A DNA stretch of 64,000 nucleotides from UBA830 sp038146925. GTDB taxonomy: Bacteria > Pseudomonadota > Alphaproteobacteria > MPNO01 > UBA830. This document shows, piece after piece, positions 37,418-47,531 of this stretch (the stretch's first letter is position 1; each line of letters starts with the position of its first letter). The notes under the pieces were generated by a model that saw nothing but the letters and a program-made list of their open reading frames with translations, was not told the DNA's origin and made no database searches. The position numbers and the translations under genes are program-made. The DNA lies in assembly GCA_038146925.1 (NCBI GenBank), contig JAYQSP010000006.1, forward strand, positions 124,001 to 188,000, read 5' to 3'.

Positions 37418-38695
37418 CTAAGCCGGAACGACGCTGGTTCCCGCGTACAATGCGGCCGGTCCGAGGTCTTCCTCGATACGGATCAGCTGGTTGTACTTGG
37501 CGAGCCGGTCAGATCGAGCAAGAGACCCCGTCTTGATCTGACCGCAATTGGTCGCGACCGCCAGATCGGCGATGGTCGTGTCTTCTGTCTCGCCGGACCG
37601 GTGCGACATCACAGCCGTGTACGATGCCTTGTGCGCCATTTCCACCGCCGCGAGGGTCTCCGTCAAGGTACCGATCTGGTTCACCTTCACCAGAATCGAA
37701 TTCGCCACCCCCTTGACGATGCCGTCCGAAAGGCGTGCCGGGTTGGTCACGAACAGATCGTCGCCCACCAGCTGTACCGTGTCGCCGATGGCGTCGGTCA
37801 GCGCCTTCCAGCCGTCCCAGTCATCTTCCGCCAGGCCGTCCTCGATAGAGATAATCGGGTAGTTGGCGCAGAGATCGGCGTAATAGGCTGCCATCTCTTG
37901 CGCGGAGAGAACTTTTCCTTCTCCTTCAAGGTGATACTTGCCATCTCTGAAGAATTCAGTGGAAGCGGCATCAAGTGCCAGATGCACGTCTTCTCCGACC
38001 TTGAAACCGGCCTCGCCGATCGCCTGCATGACAAAGTCGAGTGCATCGTGGGTGCCGCCGAGGTCAGGGGCGAAACCGCCCTCATCGCCGACATTGGTGT
38101 TGTGACCGGCCTGCGACAGCCGCGCCCGCAGCGCATGAAAGATTTCTGCGCCCCAGCGGACGCCGTCGGACAGGCTGTCCGCACCAACAGGCATGACCAT
38201 GAATTCCTGGAAATCGATCGGGTTGTCGGCGTGGGCGCCACCGTTCAGGATATTCATCATCGGGACGGGAAGAACCCGCGCCGATGCGCCGCCGACATAG
38301 CGATACAGCGGCAAACCGGCATCGTCCGCCGCTGCCTTGGCCAGCGCCAGGCTGACGCCGAGGATCGCATTCGCCCCCAGCCGCGCCTTGTTCTCGGTGC
38401 CGTCGAGTTCAATCATACGTTCGTCGAGCAGCGCCTGTTCGTCAGCATCCATGCCGGACAGCGCTTCGAACAGCTCTGTATTCACGGCTTCTACCGCGTT
38501 CAGAACCCCTTTGCCGCCGTAGCGGCTCGTGTCGCCGTCCCGCAGCTCGACGGCTTCGAATGCGCCGGTAGAGGCGCCGGAAGGCACGGCGGCACGACCG
38601 GCCGCGCCGGTTTCCAGCTCGACCTCGACCTCGACGGTGGGATTCCCGCGGGAATCCAGAATTTCACGGGCATGGATATCAACGATGGCGGACAT
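37418..38695 (-). CDS. eno: Enolase
   Basis: 425 residues. It converts 2-phosphoglycerate to PEP in glycolysis. Signatures are ARIILDSRGNPTVEVEV-type start (AREILDSRGNPTVEVEVE), GDEGGFAPDLG, the Mg ligands SIEDGLAEDDWDGW and GDDLFVTNPARL, and SHRSGETEDTTIADLAV. It is upstream of ftsB with a 125-bp spacer. Confidence 0.99.
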   Translation of the reverse strand: MSAIVDIHAREILDSRGNPTVEVEVELETGAAGRAAVPSGASTGAFEAVELRDGDTSRYGGKGVLNAVEAVNTELFEALSGMDADEQALLDERMIELDGTENKARLGANAILGVSLALAKAAADDAGLPLYRYVGGASARVLPVPMMNILNGGAHADNPIDFQEFMVMPVGADSLSDGVRWGAEIFHALRARLSQAGHNTNVGDEGGFAPDLGGTHDALDFVMQAIGEAGFKVGEDVHLALDAASTEFFRDGKYHLEGEGKVLSAQEMAAYYADLCANYPIISIEDGLAEDDWDGWKALTDAIGDTVQLVGDDLFVTNPARLSDGIVKGVANSILVKVNQIGTLTETLAAVEMAHKASYTAVMSHRSGETEDTTIADLAVATNCGQIKTGSLARSDRLAKYNQLIRIEEDLGPAALYAGTSVVPA

Positions 38696-38787
38696 GATTT
38701 TCTTCCTGACGGATGCGGTATTGAATCACGCGGAGTGATACCGCCCGCACCGCGTCCGCGCAATCGTGCCACCGGAATTTTCCGCGG

Positions 38788-39630
38788 TTAGATCTTAACC
38801 GGATTTGCCTTGGCAATGCGGTCGATCTGGACCAGCGTCTTCAGAATATCGGGCAGATCCTTTAACGGAACCATATTGGGACCGTCAGACGGCGCCGAAT
38901 CCGGATTTTCATGCGTTTCCATGAACACCGCCGCCACACCGATCGCCATCGCCGCCCGCGCCAGCACGGGCACGAACTCCCGCTGCCCGCCCGAGGTACC
39001 GCCCTGCCCGCCGGGCTGCTGCACCGAATGAGTGGCGTCGTACACGACCGGACACCCGGTCTGCGCCATGATCGGTAACGACCGCATATCGGACACCAGC
39101 GTATTGTACCCGAAGGAGGCCCCTCTTTCGCACAGCATGACCCGGTCGTTACCTGCCGCCTGCGCCTTTTTTACGACGTTCGCCATATCCCATGGCGCGA
39201 GAAACTGGCCCTTCTTGATATTCAGCGCCCGGCCGGTCTCAGCAGCGGCGACAATCAGATCCGTCTGGCGGCTTAGAAACGCCGGAATCTGCAGCACGTC
39301 GACCGCTTCCGCGACAGCGGCGCAGTGATCCGGCAGATGGACATCGGTCAGCACCGGACAGCCGTGTGTTTCGCGCACGTCGGCGAGTATCGGCAGGCTC
39401 TGCTCCAGCCCCATGCCCCGCGGACTGTCCAGCGACGTCCGGTTGGCCTTGTCGAACGAGGTCTTGTAGATCAGTCCGATTCCGAGCGTCGACGTCATTT
39501 CGACCAACGCAGCCGACATTTCCATCGCGTGTTCCCGGCTTTCCAGAGCGCACGGTCCGGCAATCAGCACAAAGGGCGCATCGTTGGCGATTGTCAAAGC
39601 GCCGATCTCGATCCTTTTGGGCATCGTCAT
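38788..39630 (-). CDS. kdsA: 3-deoxy-D-manno-octulosonate 8-phosphate synthase
   Basis: 280 residues. It condenses PEP with arabinose 5-phosphate to make KDO-8-P for LPS. Signatures are FVLIAGPCALESREHAM, YKTSFDKANRTS, LTDVHLPDHC and DATHSVQQPGGQGGTSGGQR. Presence of the gene supports an LPS-bearing outer membrane together with the lpx operon at 56-61 kb. It starts 3 bp after pyrG. Confidence 0.98.
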   Translation of the reverse strand: MTMPKRIEIGALTIANDAPFVLIAGPCALESREHAMEMSAALVEMTSTLGIGLIYKTSFDKANRTSLDSPRGMGLEQSLPILADVRETHGCPVLTDVHLPDHCAAVAEAVDVLQIPAFLSRQTDLIVAAAETGRALNIKKGQFLAPWDMANVVKKAQAAGNDRVMLCERGASFGYNTLVSDMRSLPIMAQTGCPVVYDATHSVQQPGGQGGTSGGQREFVPVLARAAMAIGVAAVFMETHENPDSAPSDGPNMVPLKDLPDILKTLVQIDRIAKANPVKI

Positions 39631-39633
39631 GGT

Positions 39634-41274
39634 CTAGACCAGCCGCGAATGTTCGACGGCGGCGGCGATGAAGGAGCTGAACAGCGGATGCGGCTCGAAC
39701 GGCTTCGATTTGAGCTCCGGATGGAACTGGACGCCGATATACCAGGGGTGACCGGGCAGCTCCACGATCTCCGGCAGGACGCCGTCGGGCGACAGACCCG
39801 AAATACGAACACCGGCGCTTTCAAGCCTGTCCCGGTAATTGATATTCACTTCGTAGCGATGACGGTGGCGTTCGCTGATATCCGCCTGCCCGTAAATTTG
39901 CCGAACCAGCGAACCTTCTTCCAGATGGCAGTCATAGGCGCCGAGGCGCATGGTACCGCCGAGATTGTCCCCTGCACCGCGCCGTTCCACCGCATTGCCG
40001 CGTGTCCATTCGGTCATCAGCCCGACAATCGGCTCGTCGCAATCGCCGAATTCGGTCGAGCCGGCGTTTTCGATCCCGGCGAGGCTGCGCGCGGTTTCGA
40101 TCACCGCCATTTGCATGCCGAAACAGATTCCGAAATAGGGCACGTTGTGTTCGCGCGCGAATTTCGCCGCCGCGATCTTCCCCTCTGCGCCACGTTCGCC
40201 GAACCCGCCGGGAACCAGGATGCCTTCGACATCGGACAGATGATGCACCGCATCCTCGGATTCGAATATCTCTGAATCGATCCAGTTCATGTTGACCCGA
40301 ACATGATTGGCGATGCCACCGTGATCCAGCGCCTCGGCAAGTGATTTGTAGGAATCGAGCAGGTTCGTATACTTGCCGACGACCGCGATGGTGACTTCGC
40401 CTTCCGGTTTATTCACCCGGTCGACGATTTTCTCCCAACGGCTGAGATCAAGGCTTTTACCAGCGCTGCGTTCGTCTTCCAGTCTGAAATGGCGCGCAAG
40501 CTGCCGGTCCAGCCCGCGTTCGTGATAGCAGATCGGCACTTCGTAGATCGTGCCCACGTCGGGCGCGCTGATCACGTTGTCGACCGGCACGTTGCAAAAC
40601 AGGCCGATCTTGCGGCGTTCATCGGCGGGAATATCCTGCTCACATCGACACAGGATCATATCGGGCTGAATACCGACGCTTTGCAGTTCCTTTACGGAAT
40701 GCTGCGTCGGTTTGGTTTTGAGCTCGCCGGCCGATTTCAGGAACGGCACCAGTGTCAGATGAATGAACATCGAGCGTTCGGGCCCGAGTTCGTTGCCGAG
40801 CTGGCGAATGGCTTCGAGAAACGGCAGGCTTTCGATATCGCCGACCGTGCCGCCGATCTCGCAGAGGACGAAATCCTCGTCGCTGACGTCGCTGAGAGCG
40901 AATTCCTTGATGGCGTCCGTCACGTGGGGAATGACCTGCACGGTCGCTCCCAGATAATCGCCGCGGCGCTCCTTCTCGATCACGTTGGTGTAGATCCGGC
41001 CCGTTGTCACGTTGTCGGTCTTGCGCGCCGGCACGCCGGTGAAGCGCTCGTAATGCCCCAGATCGAGATCGGTTTCAGCGCCGTCGTCGGTGACGAAAAC
41101 CTCGCCGTGCTGGGTCGGGCTCATCGTGCCCGGATCGACGTTAAGATAGGGATCCAGCTTACGTAGCCGCACCTTGTACCCGCGCGCCTGCAGAAGCGCC
41201 GCAAGTGACGCCGATGCCAAGCCTTTGCCAAGGGATGAGACCACGCCGCCGGTGATGAAGATGAACCGCGTCAT
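39634..41274 (-). CDS. pyrG: CTP synthase
   Basis: 546 residues. The synthetase domain begins MTRFIFITGGVVSSLGKGLASASL and the glutaminase domain has the nucleophile in YFGICFGMQMAV with GGFGERG upstream and FHPELKS near the end. It aminates UTP to CTP using glutamine. CTP feeds IspDF, phospholipid and KDO activation encoded nearby. Confidence 0.99.
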   Translation of the reverse strand: MTRFIFITGGVVSSLGKGLASASLAALLQARGYKVRLRKLDPYLNVDPGTMSPTQHGEVFVTDDGAETDLDLGHYERFTGVPARKTDNVTTGRIYTNVIEKERRGDYLGATVQVIPHVTDAIKEFALSDVSDEDFVLCEIGGTVGDIESLPFLEAIRQLGNELGPERSMFIHLTLVPFLKSAGELKTKPTQHSVKELQSVGIQPDMILCRCEQDIPADERRKIGLFCNVPVDNVISAPDVGTIYEVPICYHERGLDRQLARHFRLEDERSAGKSLDLSRWEKIVDRVNKPEGEVTIAVVGKYTNLLDSYKSLAEALDHGGIANHVRVNMNWIDSEIFESEDAVHHLSDVEGILVPGGFGERGAEGKIAAAKFAREHNVPYFGICFGMQMAVIETARSLAGIENAGSTEFGDCDEPIVGLMTEWTRGNAVERRGAGDNLGGTMRLGAYDCHLEEGSLVRQIYGQADISERHRHRYEVNINYRDRLESAGVRISGLSPDGVLPEIVELPGHPWYIGVQFHPELKSKPFEPHPLFSSFIAAAVEHSRLV

Positions 41275-41362
41275 GGACCGGCAAGTTACAGCATTTCACG
41301 GCGTCTGTGAAAGCGTCCGCAGCGCCAAATTCGCCGAAATCGATTCGTTTGTGTGGATATCC

Positions 41363-41692
41363 CTACTGGCCGAGCGGCACGGAGGGGCCAGCGGGCGGGG
41401 CCGACGGTGCGGTCGGTGCCGGCAGGGTCGCGCCCGGCCGGTCGAGGATCGACGTCGGCGCCCGGTTCGACGACGACAGGATCGCCAGTGTCAGGCTGGT
41501 CGCGATGAAACAGGCCGCCAGAACCGCGGTCGCGCGGGTCAGCAGGTTGGCCGTGCCGCGGGTGGTCATCATGCCCCCCATCGTGCCGCCGCCGCCCATG
41601 CCGAGCGCGCCGCCCTCGCTGCGCTGCAGAAGCACGACGGCGACCAGCGCAATGGCCAGCAGCAGGTGAACGATCAGAATAACTTGGATCAT
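41363..41692 (-). CDS. secG: Preprotein translocase subunit SecG
   Basis: 109 residues. Two membrane segments (about 3-20 and 56-74) flank a glycine-rich loop with SEGGALGMGGG. A Pro/Ala-rich tail follows. It assists SecYEG in export. The position between tpiA and pyrG is the normal alphaproteobacterial arrangement. Confidence 0.95.
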   Translation of the reverse strand: MIQVILIVHLLLAIALVAVVLLQRSEGGALGMGGGGTMGGMMTTRGTANLLTRATAVLAACFIATSLTLAILSSSNRAPTSILDRPGATLPAPTAPSAPPAGPSVPLGQ

Positions 41693-41775
41693 CGGTATTC
41701 AGCCTTCAATTCGGGGCGGATGTTTACTGCGAAACTGGCGTCTTGGCTAGGCGTTTTCAACCGGCGCCCGGGAAC

Positions 41776-42543
41776 TCAGACGGCCTGCGCGATTGCCCAG
41801 AAATCGTCGGCCTTCAGGCTCGCGCCGCCGACCAGCGCGCCGTTCACATTGTCGATGGCGAGAATTTCCGCCGCGTTTTCCGGTTTCACCGAACCGCCAT
41901 ACAGAATACGCACGCCGGCACCGTCTTCCGCGATTTCCGACAGCACCGCACGAAGCGCGTCGTGCACCTCGGCGATATCCTCCGCCGTCGGCGTGCGCCC
42001 CGTGCCGATCGCCCAGACCGGCTCGTACGCGACGACAACCGTCGCCGCAGAGGATCTTGCCGGCACCGACCCGCGCAACTGACCGGTGACGACCTCCACG
42101 GCCTTGCCGGCGTCGCGCTGCTCCAGCGTCTCGCCGATACACACGACCGGCACCAGACCTGCGGACTGCGCCGCCGATGCTTTCGCGCAGACGAGGCTGT
42201 CGTCTTCGCCGTGATCTGCGCGGCGTTCGGAATGGCCGACTATGACGTAGCTGCACCCGGCATCCGCCAGCATGGCGGCCGATATATCGCCGGTATGGGC
42301 CCCCTGCTCCGCCGTGTGGCAATCCTGCCCGCCTACGGATATGGACGATGTCCCAACCGCATCCCGGACCGCGCCCAGCAGCAACGCCGGCGGGCACAGC
42401 AGCATTTCGAACCTCTTGTCGCCCCGATCCGACATCCGCCCTGCCAGCGATCCGGCGAGATCGGACGCGAAAGCGGTCGAGCCATGCATTTTCCAGTTTC
42501 CGGCGATCAGCGGTGTGGGAGAGCCTGTCATCTGTTCGTACAC
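41776..42543 (-). CDS. tpiA: Triosephosphate isomerase
   Basis: 255 residues. PLIAGNWKMHGS carries the substrate Lys, IVGHSERR the electrophilic His, and VVAYEPVWAIGTGRTP the catalytic Glu; the phosphate loop YGGSVKPENAAEIL and GGASLKADDF close the barrel. A parallel overlapping 276-codon frame has no motifs and is a shadow. It is divergent from the ppiD-like gene. Confidence 0.98.
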   Translation of the reverse strand: MYEQMTGSPTPLIAGNWKMHGSTAFASDLAGSLAGRMSDRGDKRFEMLLCPPALLLGAVRDAVGTSSISVGGQDCHTAEQGAHTGDISAAMLADAGCSYVIVGHSERRADHGEDDSLVCAKASAAQSAGLVPVVCIGETLEQRDAGKAVEVVTGQLRGSVPARSSAATVVVAYEPVWAIGTGRTPTAEDIAEVHDALRAVLSEIAEDGAGVRILYGGSVKPENAAEILAIDNVNGALVGGASLKADDFWAIAQAV

Positions 42544-42718
42544 CCTTGAGAAGTCGTTTCGCCGCGGTATTTAACATAAGGGCCCCGGGCCTCCAATGGG
42601 GCTGCCGGTGGATCGCGCGGTTTGCCTTGCTGCCGTCATGGGCGATCCCTATGATGCCGCGCCATTCGCCCCCTGACGGACCAAACGCCCAAGGCGCAGA
42701 AAGAAAGACGGAGACGGT

Positions 42719-44626
42719 ATGCTGCTCGAAAGTATGAAAAAGGGTGTCGGCAAGTACGTGATGATCGTGCTGGCCTCCCTTCTGATCCTCAGCTTCGCGG
42801 TCTGGGGCATCGGTGATATGGCGGGCGTCATCTCCAATCCGAACGAAGTTGCCACCGTCGGCAGCACCAAAATTACCCAGCGCGAATTCCAGGAACAGTT
42901 TCGGCGCGAAATGGACCGCATCCGCGCCCGCGTCGGCAATATCGACGCCGAGCAGGCGCGCAATCTGGGCGTCGCCGACGCCACCGTAAACGGGCTCGTC
43001 TCCAGACGATTAATCGGCTTGCAGGCAGCGGATCTCGGCTTGCTTATCAGCGACGAACAGGTGGTCCGGCAGATACAGCAGCAGCCCGCCTTTAGAAACG
43101 CGCTCGGCCAGTTCGACCGTGCCGTGTTCCAGACGACGCTGGCCAATAACGGGCTGTCCGAAGACATGTACGTTTCATCGCTGCGACAGGACACGCAGCA
43201 GGACTATATAGGCGGCACGATCACCGCCGGGGTCGAAGCGCCGCCCAACCTGGTCAACACCGTCTACCAGTACCGTAACGAAAAGCGCACCGCGGAGATC
43301 GTCCGGACCCGGCGCCCCGCCGCCGGCAGCGCGCCGGAGCCGACCGAAGCCGGGCTTGTCGAGTTCCTGGAAAAGAATTCCACGCAGTTCATGGCGCCGG
43401 AATACCGGCAGCTAAGCATCCTCTATCTCGACCCGGAAGAAGTCGCCAGGGAGTTGTCGCCGTCGGAGGACAAAATCAGGACGGAATACGAGGATCGCCT
43501 CTCGTCGCTGTCGGTGCCGGAGCGCCGGCGCATGGAACAGATTTTGCTGCAGGACGAAGAAACTGCAAAGAAAGCCCACGCCAGTCTGAACGAAGGCCGC
43601 AGTTTCGCCGCCGTCGCAAAGGATGTCAGCGGCAAATCCGAAGAAGATATCAAGCTCGGTCTGGTCGTACGCGGCGATTTGATGCCCGCGCTGGCCGACG
43701 CCGCTTTCTCGTTGCAGAAAGACCGGTTTACCGCCCCTGTCAAATCGCCGCTGGGCTGGCATATCATGCGCGTGACCGAAATCCAGCCGGGTCGCGTGCC
43801 CAAACTGGATGAGGTCCGCAAACAGATATCGGACGACCTCGCCCGAGACCTGGCCCTCGATGACCTCGTCAAGCGCGCCAACCAGGTCGAAGACGCCCTG
43901 GCGGGCGGCGGCTCGATCGACGATGCGGCGCAGGATATCGGCGCCAAAGTCCGGAAGACCGGCCCGATCGACGCGGCCGGCAAGCTCCGGACCGGGGGCG
44001 ATCAGCCGGGCCTGCCGTCGGATCAGAGCTTTGCGGAAACTGCTTTCACGCTGAACAAGGGCGAAACCAGCGATCTGCTGGAAACATCCAACGGCGGATA
44101 CTTCATGGTCCGCGTCGACGATATCATCCCGGCGGCGAAACGGCCTCTCGCACAGGTCCGCGCCGATGTCGTCGCCGCCTGGAAGGCCGACTGGCTGGCC
44201 ACCCGGGCACTAAAAGCGGCCGAGGAGATCCGCGACGCCGCGAAAGGCGGCAAACCGCTCGCCGCCATCGCCGCGGAGAAGAATCTGAAGGTGGAGACCA
44301 GCGAGCCGGTATCGCGCTTCAGCTCACGGTCCGACAGCGCCGTACCCCGCTCCGTTCTCGAAGACCTGTTCAAGTCCAAGATCGGCGACATCGTCATGGG
44401 GCCGACGGCGGACGGGTACGCCGTGGTTCGTTTGAAGGACGTTCAGCAGGCGACCGCGGCGACAAATGACGGCGATCTGAAACAGCTGCAGGAAACCCTG
44501 TCGAGCGCGATCGCCAGCGACCTGCTGCAGGAATACACCCGCGCGCTGCGCGACGAATATTCCGTGTCGATCAACCAGTCCGCGCTGGACGCCTACTTCG
44601 CCAGTCAGGGATCCGCCGGAAGGTGA
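42719..44626 (+). CDS. ppiD: Peptidylprolyl isomerase, PpiD/SurA-N family
   Basis: 635 residues. One N-terminal membrane anchor (about 13-33, KYVMIVLASLLILSFAVWGI), then a SurA-N-like helical chaperone region (TQREFQEQFRREMDRIRARV) and a PpiC/parvulin domain around 270-360 (DLMPALADAAFSLQKDRFTAPVKSP region). It would assist folding of outer-membrane proteins in the periplasm. In related genomes the next genes are trpE and trpG; here a GNAT gene on the other strand abuts its stop with no gap. Confidence 0.93.
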   Translation: MLLESMKKGVGKYVMIVLASLLILSFAVWGIGDMAGVISNPNEVATVGSTKITQREFQEQFRREMDRIRARVGNIDAEQARNLGVADATVNGLVSRRLIGLQAADLGLLISDEQVVRQIQQQPAFRNALGQFDRAVFQTTLANNGLSEDMYVSSLRQDTQQDYIGGTITAGVEAPPNLVNTVYQYRNEKRTAEIVRTRRPAAGSAPEPTEAGLVEFLEKNSTQFMAPEYRQLSILYLDPEEVARELSPSEDKIRTEYEDRLSSLSVPERRRMEQILLQDEETAKKAHASLNEGRSFAAVAKDVSGKSEEDIKLGLVVRGDLMPALADAAFSLQKDRFTAPVKSPLGWHIMRVTEIQPGRVPKLDEVRKQISDDLARDLALDDLVKRANQVEDALAGGGSIDDAAQDIGAKVRKTGPIDAAGKLRTGGDQPGLPSDQSFAETAFTLNKGETSDLLETSNGGYFMVRVDDIIPAAKRPLAQVRADVVAAWKADWLATRALKAAEEIRDAAKGGKPLAAIAAEKNLKVETSEPVSRFSSRSDSAVPRSVLEDLFKSKIGDIVMGPTADGYAVVRLKDVQQATAATNDGDLKQLQETLSSAIASDLLQEYTRALRDEYSVSINQSALDAYFASQGSAGR

Positions 44627-45181
44627 TCAGAGTTTGAAAATATCGATTTCGCCGTCTTCTTCGGAAGATTTTTCGTAACCGACGACGATTTCGTCCAGCG
44701 CCCGGCGATCCGCGAGCACGACCGACGTTTCGACCTGACGGGCGGGAATGTCCCAGTAGGTTTTTAGCAACCGGTCTTTCTCGTCGCCCTCGATCAGGGT
44801 GAAACCGTGCTTCTCGTAAAACCGTACGGCCCAGCGTGCCGCCTTCCATGTCCCGATCAGGACCGGCCGCGGCGCCGTCTTCAGAAGATGCTGCAACAGC
44901 TGTCCGCCCTCGCCCCTGCGCTGCCGGTCGGTCCGCACATAGGCGTGACGGATGAGGATCACATCCTGCACCGGCTGCGATCCCATGACCGCGACCAGGC
45001 TGCCTCCTACTTCGGCACCCGCGAAACGAACCCCCGCCGCGATTTCATGACGAAGCTCTCCAGCCGGCATGTACGGATCGTGCCAGCGGTCGGTCGGAAT
45101 AACCCCGCGATACGCCTGGGCGCCGTCATTGATGATGGAAAGGATCGTCTCGAAATCTGAATCGGTGCAGTCGCGGATCAA
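44627..45181 (-). CDS. GNAT family N-acetyltransferase
   Basis: 184 residues. The acetyl-CoA loop is VRTDRQRRGEGGQLLQHLL and the C-terminal motif B has AVRFYEKHGFTLI. The N-terminus (IRDCTDSDFETILSIIND) is typical GNAT. The acceptor is unknown. It is convergent with ppiD without spacer and 36 bp downstream of the deacetylase gene. Confidence 0.87.
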   Translation of the reverse strand: MIRDCTDSDFETILSIINDGAQAYRGVIPTDRWHDPYMPAGELRHEIAAGVRFAGAEVGGSLVAVMGSQPVQDVILIRHAYVRTDRQRRGEGGQLLQHLLKTAPRPVLIGTWKAARWAVRFYEKHGFTLIEGDEKDRLLKTYWDIPARQVETSVVLADRRALDEIVVGYEKSSEEDGEIDIFKL

Positions 45182-45217
45182 CGCGTTCGTCCGGAGATGG
45201 TTGTCGGAGCGGGAAGA

Positions 45218-46303
45218 TTATTCCGCGAGTTGTAGCTGCGCCAGCTTATTCGGCGGCGGACGCTTCAGGAGTTTCGTCACCGGCACCAGATTGAAGCCGC
45301 GATTCGCCAGAGATCGCACCCAGGGCGCCAGCAGTTCCATGGTCATTGTTCTGGGATGCGCGATCGCGATGGCGCTGCCGTTCCGCTGGGCAACCCGCTC
45401 CGTTTCCGCCAGCCGCGCCCGGATCTTTTCCGGTTCGGGGTCGTGATCGATAAACACGTCTCTGACTGCGTAAGCCACCCGGGTCTGCCGTGCGGTCTCG
45501 CCGCCCATCGACCGGTTGCTGGTCCGGGTATCGACAAAAAACAGCCCGCGCCGGCGCAATTCCGACAGGACGATTTTCATCCGGCGTGGATCGCGGGTGA
45601 AGCGGCTGCCCATGTGGTTATTCACCCCGATATAGCCGTCGAAGCTGCCCAGCAGGCGGGTCAGGCGTTCCCTCAGTATCCGTTCGCTGTCTTTCAGCGC
45701 CAGCACGTTGGTACCGGGACGTCCCTTATGACTCGGCGCCTCCATCGGCAGATGCAACATCACCGGATGGCCCCGCAATCGCGCGACACGCACCTGACGC
45801 TGCACGTCTGGCGCGTGGGGCAGATAGGAAAGCGTCACGGCGGCCGGCAGATTGACGGCCTTCGCCGAGTTCAGCCGGTCATACCCCATGTCGTCCATCA
45901 CCACGGCGATCCGCGGTCGGCTGTCCGCAGTTTCGACGAAACGTTTCCGTTCCGGCTGCTCTACTGCGGCTGGCTCTGCCTTTGGCGCCGAGTCGGTAAG
46001 CGGCAATCCCGCCTCGATACGGCGTGTGACTTCCGTCGCGGCCGGGTTCGGCGGCAACAGGACTAGGGTGTCCGACGACGCTCCAACCCGCTTCGGAGTA
46101 TCTTTCACCGGCGGCAGCGAGACGACAGACTGGCGAGCGGGACTGCCGGATGTGTCCGCACGCGTCACTTCCTCATGGCGCAGGTTTCGCTGGGCGGTGA
46201 TCGCCAACAGCAGCAGCAAGCCAGCGACAACGCCGGCGGCGGCGGGCAGATATCCGTTAAAAGCCACCATTTCCCGACGCCCGCGATCCGCGTCCTGCGT
46301 CAT
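45218..46303 (-). CDS. Divergent polysaccharide deacetylase (YibQ family)
   Basis: 361 residues. An N-terminal membrane anchor (about 18-37) and a Pro/Ala-rich linker precede a deacetylase-like barrel. Metal-site motifs are VVMDDMGYD, MLHLPMEAP, NNHMGSRF, FIDHDPEP and IAIAHPRTM. The family (DUF610, YibQ) is periplasmic, often near envelope genes, and of uncertain substrate. Divergently placed relative to trpD. Confidence 0.88.
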   Translation of the reverse strand: MTQDADRGRREMVAFNGYLPAAAGVVAGLLLLLAITAQRNLRHEEVTRADTSGSPARQSVVSLPPVKDTPKRVGASSDTLVLLPPNPAATEVTRRIEAGLPLTDSAPKAEPAAVEQPERKRFVETADSRPRIAVVMDDMGYDRLNSAKAVNLPAAVTLSYLPHAPDVQRQVRVARLRGHPVMLHLPMEAPSHKGRPGTNVLALKDSERILRERLTRLLGSFDGYIGVNNHMGSRFTRDPRRMKIVLSELRRRGLFFVDTRTSNRSMGGETARQTRVAYAVRDVFIDHDPEPEKIRARLAETERVAQRNGSAIAIAHPRTMTMELLAPWVRSLANRGFNLVPVTKLLKRPPPNKLAQLQLAE

Positions 46304-46481
46304 ATCGCCATTCCCCCGAATTGGACGGAAAGTGTCGCAGAATTATGGTTAAGGAATGGTTTCGGCCGCCAGGCGCGACAATCGAAGATGCCATTTCCCG
46401 ACCCGCCGGTTGCGCGTATTAACGCGGTCCGCCAAGTTGCTGTATAACCACGCCCAACCTAACACCGGGATCGGGGAACCG

Positions 46482-47531
46482 ATGGACTTCAAGAGCATCC
46501 TAGCCCTGGCGGCCGACGGCCATGAATTCAGCCGTCAGGAGGCCGAATCCGCGTTCGACATGATCATGTCGGGCGACGCAACGCCGTCGCAGATCGGAGC
46601 CTTTCTGATGAGCCTGAGGATGCGCGGCGAAACGGTCACCGAAATAGCCGCCGCGGCGACCGTGATGCGGGCAAAGGCGCTAAAGGTTACCGCACCGTCC
46701 GATGCCATTGACATCGTCGGCACCGGCGGCGACCGCAGCGGCACGCTGAATATTTCCACCGCCTCGGCGCTGACCGTCGCCGGGTGCGGGGTGCCCGTGG
46801 CCAAACACGGCAACCGGGCATTGTCGTCCAAGTCGGGCGCCGCCGACGTGCTGACGGCGCTGGGGGTCAATATCGATGCGGATATCCGACTGCTCGAGAA
46901 ATCGATCGCCGAGGCGAAAATCGGGTTCATGATGGCGCCCCGCCATCACAGCGCTACCCGCCACGTCGCCGGCCCCCGGGTTGAACTTGCCATCCGCACG
47001 GTCTTCAACATGCTGGGCCCGCTGTCCAACCCCGCCATGGTCGACAGGCTGATGGTCGGCGTCTTCGCGCCGGAATGGGTCGAACCCGTCGCCCGCGTGC
47101 TGGCGGAACTTGGTGCGAAAAAAGCATGGGTCGTGCACGGTGCGGGCGGTCTGGACGAGTTGGCCACCAACGGTCCCGCCCAGGTCGCAACGCTGGATGC
47201 CGGCAAGATCGAAACCCTCGAAGTCACGCCGGCCGACGCGGGTCTGGAAACCTGCGAGATCGCCGATCTGCGGGGCGGCGACGCCGAGTTCAATGCCCGG
47301 GCCCTGACCGACCTGCTCGCCGGCAAACCGGGCGCCTATCGCGATACGGTACTCTTTACCTCCGCGGCCGCACTGATCGTTGCCGGCAGGGCGGACGACC
47401 TGAAGGAAGGTGCAGCCATTGCCGCCGCGTCGATCGACGACGGCAAAGCCCGCGCGGCTCTGGACCGCATGATCGAGATCTCGCACGAGGTCATCATCGA
47501 CCCGGAGGAGGAGGAAGACGACGATGAGTGA
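46482..47531 (+). CDS. trpD: Anthranilate phosphoribosyltransferase
   Basis: 349 residues from ATG 46482 (GGGGAACC just upstream). It transfers phosphoribose from PRPP to anthranilate. DIVGTGGDRSGTLNISTASA and AKHGNRALSSKSGAADVL are the PRPP and Mg sites. The acidic tail (DPEEEEDDDE) is longer than usual. The frame extends upstream to 46356 but conservation begins here. It overlaps trpC by 8 bp. Confidence 0.97.
   Translation: MDFKSILALAADGHEFSRQEAESAFDMIMSGDATPSQIGAFLMSLRMRGETVTEIAAAATVMRAKALKVTAPSDAIDIVGTGGDRSGTLNISTASALTVAGCGVPVAKHGNRALSSKSGAADVLTALGVNIDADIRLLEKSIAEAKIGFMMAPRHHSATRHVAGPRVELAIRTVFNMLGPLSNPAMVDRLMVGVFAPEWVEPVARVLAELGAKKAWVVHGAGGLDELATNGPAQVATLDAGKIETLEVTPADAGLETCEIADLRGGDAEFNARALTDLLAGKPGAYRDTVLFTSAAALIVAGRADDLKEGAAIAAASIDDGKARAALDRMIEISHEVIIDPEEEEDDDE

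Noticed and set aside
37601..38791. 396-codon plus-strand frame antisense to enolase
   Set aside because: Shadow of the eno codons.
41747..42577. 276-codon frame overlapping tpiA on the same strand
   Set aside because: Arg/Gly-rich shadow frame; tpiA has all catalytic motifs.
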